From positions 1 to 9,727 of the forward strand of contig CAINMG010000126.1 in NCBI GenBank assembly GCA_903850725.1: a stretch of 9,727 nucleotides of DNA, in the 5' to 3' direction. Every line of letters begins with the position of its first letter. Position 1 is the first letter of the stretch. A model generated the notes under the pieces. The model ran no database searches and was not told the origin of the DNA. It saw only the letters and a program-made list of their open reading frames with translations. Shown here piece by piece: positions 7,345 through 9,727 of this stretch. The DNA comes from Candidatus Staskawiczbacteria bacterium (GTDB lineage: Bacteria > Patescibacteriota > Minisyncoccia > Minisyncoccales > Staskawiczbacteraceae). Made by a program: the position numbers and the translations under genes.

Positions 7345-9054
7345 TTATGCAACTTCTTGTTGATAACATTGCTCACAATAAACAATTTCCGGACGGTCGG
7401 GTGAATAAGATGTTTCAAATTCATTTGTGCATCCGGACTTCATACATTTTCGATGCCACAATTTTTGTGGATTTTTCTTTTTAAATCTTTGAGTATGTCT
7501 GCAATTAAAACACAATTTTGGTAAAGGAATGCCCATTTTGCGATATAACTGAAGTTCTTCGGGAATAATTTTAAAAGCAGTTGTGCAACCTTCATCGCAC
7601 TTGCCTTCATGTTCACAACCAATTATTTCATTAAGCACGCTATCATTGGTTCCTTCAATTGTCTGCGGAATATCTTTTGTAGCTAAAGTTATTTTGTAAT
7701 TTCTTTCTTCTGGCTCTCTCCAAAAATATCCTTCTTTTTGTGCCTGCTCTTTGCTTTTGGGATAATATTCTTGTGCAACAGATTCATTATAAGCAAATGG
7801 AACTAAGGCGACTGGAAAAAATTCTCCATATTTATATTCAATACCGCTTTTATCAATATATGGCTGTGAGTTCATATGCTCAATTATTTTTGGAATCAAT
7901 TCTTCATATTCTTCCTTTGTATATTGCTTGTTTAGTATGCAATAATCTTTCTTTTTGATACCAATGCATCCAAAAAGATTATTTGAGTTTTCACAAAAAT
8001 CGCAATACAGCGAATCATAATCATTTTGACAACCAAAACAAAACTTAACATTGTTAAGGTTTACCGAGCTTGCAAGTTCGTAAGAAAAAGTTGATTTATT
8101 AACAACAACATATCCATCCTGGCAATTATTTGAATTATCTCCCCACGTTACATGCTTGCAGTCCTCAATAACGTTTGAGCCAAAACAATCTATACTGTTT
8201 TTTGAATTAAAAACATAATCACCCACAACATTTGCATTTTGAATACCATGCATATATTTAACTATACTGTTTGCAGAAATCTGACGGACTTTGTTCAAAA
8301 CAGCTTCTATCCCCTCATGGTTTTGCAAATTTAACTCTTTAATTTTTTCTAAATATTCTTCTTTAGAATATGCTTCATTGAAAATGTGATAATTCTTATT
8401 TTTTAAATTCACACAACCCACACAATTTTGGCAATTTGAACAATTTTTGGAAGCAAAAACATCTTGGCAATTACTGCAATCTTCTGAAAATTTTGTCATA
8501 TAACATTTCTTGCAACCAATACACTGATAACAAAACTCGCAATCATTTGAGGTGTGGCAATCAGCAGTATTTCTTGAATGCATAAGCCAATAAGAATACA
8601 TTGAGTCTTCATTATCATCACTTACGAAAATCATATAGCAATTCTTATTAAATGCTGTTCCATTAGTATAATCACTGTTTGTATTTTTAAAAACAATTGA
8701 ATACAATCTTGGCACACGTAACTGAAACTCTTTAAATTGTTCAAAAAACGGTCTGGAAAAATCATATTCTCTACCAAAAGTTAACGCATCCCAATTATCA
8801 CCATGATAACACTCATTGCAATAAACTGTGTAAGGTGATTTTGATGAATAAATCGAAATTATATTTTTTTTACACATATCACAAGTCCTGCGATATAAAG
8901 TTCTCTCATTACGCCAAACAGCCCTTCTTATAAACCTACACTCTGGACAAAAGGTTGGCACAGACACTTTAATTTTTTCGTAAAAATCAAAATCCTCAGC
9001 ATCAATTACGAAATCCTTCTTACAATTTTGACATTGTTTTTTTTCTTGATCCAT
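7345..9054 (-). CDS. ZR-A: long Cys-rich zinc-ribbon family protein, intact
   Basis: This 569-residue protein is the most complete member of the paralogous family here. The N-terminal module has C8xxC11, C36xxC39, C58xxC61 and C79xxC82, so it could bind two zinc ions. The motif REYDFSRPFFEQFKEF follows, then a Cys-rich core with runs such as DCEFCYQCIGCKKC and NCSNCQNCVGC, closing with NLKNKNYHIFNEAYSKEEY near residue 215. A second core half closes with GCIGIKKKDYCILNKQYTKEEY near residue 362. The linker carries YKYGEFFP and RNYKITL. The C-terminal module copies the N-terminal one; its third Cys pair is widened to C-MKSG-C instead of CxxC. There is no signal peptide or membrane segment. Irregular short Cys-containing repeats ending in NYHIFN could form a solenoid, but that is inference. 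The function is unknown. It is the first gene of the run, with a candidate promoter just upstream and no Shine-Dalgarno sequence. Confidence 0.88.
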   Translation of the reverse strand: MDQEKKQCQNCKKDFVIDAEDFDFYEKIKVSVPTFCPECRFIRRAVWRNERTLYRRTCDMCKKNIISIYSSKSPYTVYCNECYHGDNWDALTFGREYDFSRPFFEQFKEFQLRVPRLYSIVFKNTNSDYTNGTAFNKNCYMIFVSDDNEDSMYSYWLMHSRNTADCHTSNDCEFCYQCIGCKKCYMTKFSEDCSNCQDVFASKNCSNCQNCVGCVNLKNKNYHIFNEAYSKEEYLEKIKELNLQNHEGIEAVLNKVRQISANSIVKYMHGIQNANVVGDYVFNSKNSIDCFGSNVIEDCKHVTWGDNSNNCQDGYVVVNKSTFSYELASSVNLNNVKFCFGCQNDYDSLYCDFCENSNNLFGCIGIKKKDYCILNKQYTKEEYEELIPKIIEHMNSQPYIDKSGIEYKYGEFFPVALVPFAYNESVAQEYYPKSKEQAQKEGYFWREPEERNYKITLATKDIPQTIEGTNDSVLNEIIGCEHEGKCDEGCTTAFKIIPEELQLYRKMGIPLPKLCFNCRHTQRFKKKNPQKLWHRKCMKSGCTNEFETSYSPDRPEIVYCEQCYQQEVA

Positions 9055-9083
9055 ATTTTTAATTGAGTTAAATATCTTTGTTT

Positions 9084-9092
9084 ATCTTACCA
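9084..9092 (-). promoter_or_regulatory. candidate extended -10 promoter for ZR-A and the downstream gene run
   Basis: On the minus strand the sequence TGGTAAGAT fits an extended -10 (TGnTAtaAT-like), 29 bp before the ZR-A start. The upstream side is a T-rich tract with no clear -35 hexamer. Its place between a strong terminator and the first ZR gene makes it the natural site for a promoter, but base composition alone could produce this match. Confidence 0.35.
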
Positions 9093-9127
9093 AAAATAAA
9101 ATAAAAAATCCATATCTCTTATTTGAG

Positions 9128-9171
9128 TCCAAAATAAAAAAACACTCTGCTATCCCAAAGGACAGCAGAGT
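9128..9171 (-). terminator. intrinsic terminator of the receiver-like gene
   Basis: On the minus strand an 8-bp perfect stem (ACTCTGCT with AGCAGAGT, 9164-9171 and 9144-9151), one mismatch, three more pairs (TCC with GGA) and a four-base loop form a hairpin. It is followed after one G by seven Ts, an A and four Ts. It lies 26 bp beyond the stop of the receiver-like gene and separates that gene from the ZR run. Confidence 0.88.
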
Positions 9172-9197
9172 ATGTAGAAATTTACTTGTGCTGGAAT

Positions 9198-9584
9198 CTA
9201 TTCCACTATCAGAATTCTCAGCACCTCCGCCCAATCTTTAGTTCCATCATCACGCATGGGCGAATGCATAATGATGACCAGGGCCTGGTTGACCCAGAAG
9301 TGCTCTTTGTCAAACCAGTCCACCATGGCAGATGCCGGGTGGCTGTGATGGTTACTGTCCGTAGCAACCGCAACAAGCTTGACGCCAAGGCGGGCCAACT
9401 CGAACGCGGTGACAGTGCCAAAATCCATCTCAACACCAAGCCACTTGGTTTGGCCATCGGTGCCAAGAGTGTGGGCTTCGGCGGGCATGAGCATGTCGAG
9501 CAAGGCGGCGTCAAATTTCTGTCCGCTTCGGACTGCTTCGCGCGCCTCCCAGTAACTCGAGAATTGCACCACTTCATGGCCCAA
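9198..9584 (-). CDS. response-regulator receiver-like protein, 5' end apparently lost
   Basis: The frame encodes FDAALLDMLMP, which matches the phospho-acceptor strand of receiver domains (Asp30 counted from the TTG at 9584), followed by KLVAVATDSNHHSHPASA and a short C-terminal part ending KDWAEVLRILIVE. I recall short proteins with this order in CPR genomes; the match is from memory. The first receiver strand with its acidic pair, which should lie about 20-25 residues before GHEVV, is absent. In frame upstream of the TTG, codons 9585-9608 still read as plausible family sequence (VFAVHHKG before LGHEVV). The resemblance ends about where an IS3-like end begins at 9609, and an in-frame stop sits at 9633-9635. 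The TTG is therefore probably not the original start and the gene is likely a 5'-truncated remnant. GC is about 55%, far above its neighbours, which suggests transfer. It ends in TAG before a strong terminator. Confidence 0.68.
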   Translation of the reverse strand: MGHEVVQFSSYWEAREAVRSGQKFDAALLDMLMPAEAHTLGTDGQTKWLGVEMDFGTVTAFELARLGVKLVAVATDSNHHSHPASAMVDWFDKEHFWVNQALVIIMHSPMRDDGTKDWAEVLRILIVE

Positions 9585-9638
9585 CCCTTTATGGTGGACT
9601 GCGAAAACTGAACAGGTGCATAAGATAGAAAATTAGAG

Positions 9639-9644
9639 TATAAT
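9639..9644 (+). promoter_or_regulatory. candidate -10 box for the IS transposase
   Basis: A perfect TATAAT lies 13 bp before the ATG at 9658. No good -35 hexamer is seen at the expected distance. The box overlaps a second possible ATG (9643), so if it acts as a promoter the start at 9658 is the right one. Confidence 0.35.
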
Positions 9645-9657
9645 GAAATCAAAAAAC

Positions 9658-9727
9658 ATGAAAAAAGTTTTTACCTCAAAGCAGAAGTCCGATGTAGCAT
9701 TGTCGGCAATTCGTGGTCAGCAAACAT
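9658..9727 (+). CDS. IS3-family transposase OrfA, N-terminus only
   Basis: The 23 codons before the window edge read MKKVFTSKQKSDVALSAIRG followed by QQT. This fits the N-terminal helix-turn-helix of IS3-family OrfA proteins, whose consensus is roughly a basic start, F-x-x-x-x-K-x-x-VAL-x-AI-x-G-x-x-T. OrfA binds the element ends and is joined to OrfB by frameshifting to make the transposase. The start could also be the in-frame ATG at 9643, five codons earlier. No Shine-Dalgarno sequence is evident. The gene is incomplete because the window ends. Confidence 0.72.
   Translation, partial: MKKVFTSKQKSDVALSAIRGQQT

Larger units (their letters stand above)
9609..9727 (+). mobile_element. left end of an IS3-family insertion sequence, partial
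   Basis: From TGAACAGGTGCATAAG at 9609 to the window edge the sequence looks like the start of an IS3-family element: a TG-initial end, a short non-coding leader and the beginning of a transposase orfA on the plus strand. The boundary is inferred from the point where the receiver-like coding sequence stops making sense and from the TG terminal dinucleotide. The right end, the matching inverted repeat and any target duplication lie outside the window. Confidence 0.55.

Noticed and set aside
124..9054. Integron-like cassette array or CRISPR
   Set aside because: No attC-like hairpins recur between the genes and no short regularly spaced repeats are present; the only repeats are coding tracts shared by paralogues.
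9186..9652. Overlapping open frames on the plus strand (9186-9611) and in a second minus-strand frame (9218-9652)
   Set aside because: They are by-products of the GC-rich receiver-like gene; only the 9198-9584 frame shows recognisable family motifs.

Overview
The window looks like a piece of an AT-rich bacterial chromosome, most likely from a Candidate Phyla Radiation (Patescibacteria, Parcubacteria-like) organism. The reasons are low GC over most of its length (roughly one third by eye), short single-domain genes packed on one strand, almost no Shine-Dalgarno sequences, and two protein families that I associate from memory with that group: a large cysteine-rich zinc-ribbon family and a short receiver-like family with a TDSNHHSHPAS motif. 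The taxonomic call is inference, not proof.

Layout, read in the direction of transcription on the minus strand from right to left. At the right edge (9609-9727, plus strand) are the left end and first codons of an IS3-family insertion sequence. It abuts a GC-rich (about 55%) receiver-like gene (9198-9608) that appears to have lost its 5' end to the insertion and that ends in a strong intrinsic terminator (9128-9171). Then follows one long run of minus-strand genes with gaps of 18-91 bp or an overlap: ZR-A (7345-9054), an AlbA_2/HATPase regulator-like protein (5824-7323), ZR-B (4014-5732, broken by one in-frame TAA), an isochorismatase-like cysteine hydrolase (3318-3995), ZR-C (1562-3283), a Nudix hydrolase (1137-1541), an HD-domain phosphohydrolase (532-1140, overlapping the Nudix gene by ATGA), and ZR-D (124-501, only the N-terminal module of the family).

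The striking element is the zinc-ribbon family, here called ZR-A to ZR-D. Each full-length member (569-573 codons) has an N-terminal double zinc ribbon, a core of irregular Cys-rich repeats in two halves, a conserved linker, and a C-terminal double zinc ribbon that is visibly a copy of the N-terminal one with nearly the same cysteine spacing. Four copies alternate with unrelated small enzymes or regulators, giving a [ZR + cargo] cassette pattern. The copies are in different states: one intact, one intact in length but without four zinc ligands, one with a premature stop, one truncated. No function is established for the family from sequence alone. The cargo genes (Nudix, HD, cysteine hydrolase, AlbA_2) suggest nucleotide or small-molecule housekeeping or stress/defence roles, but nothing here shows that they act together.

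No tRNA, rRNA or CRISPR array was seen, and no stretch over 300 bp lacks a gene.
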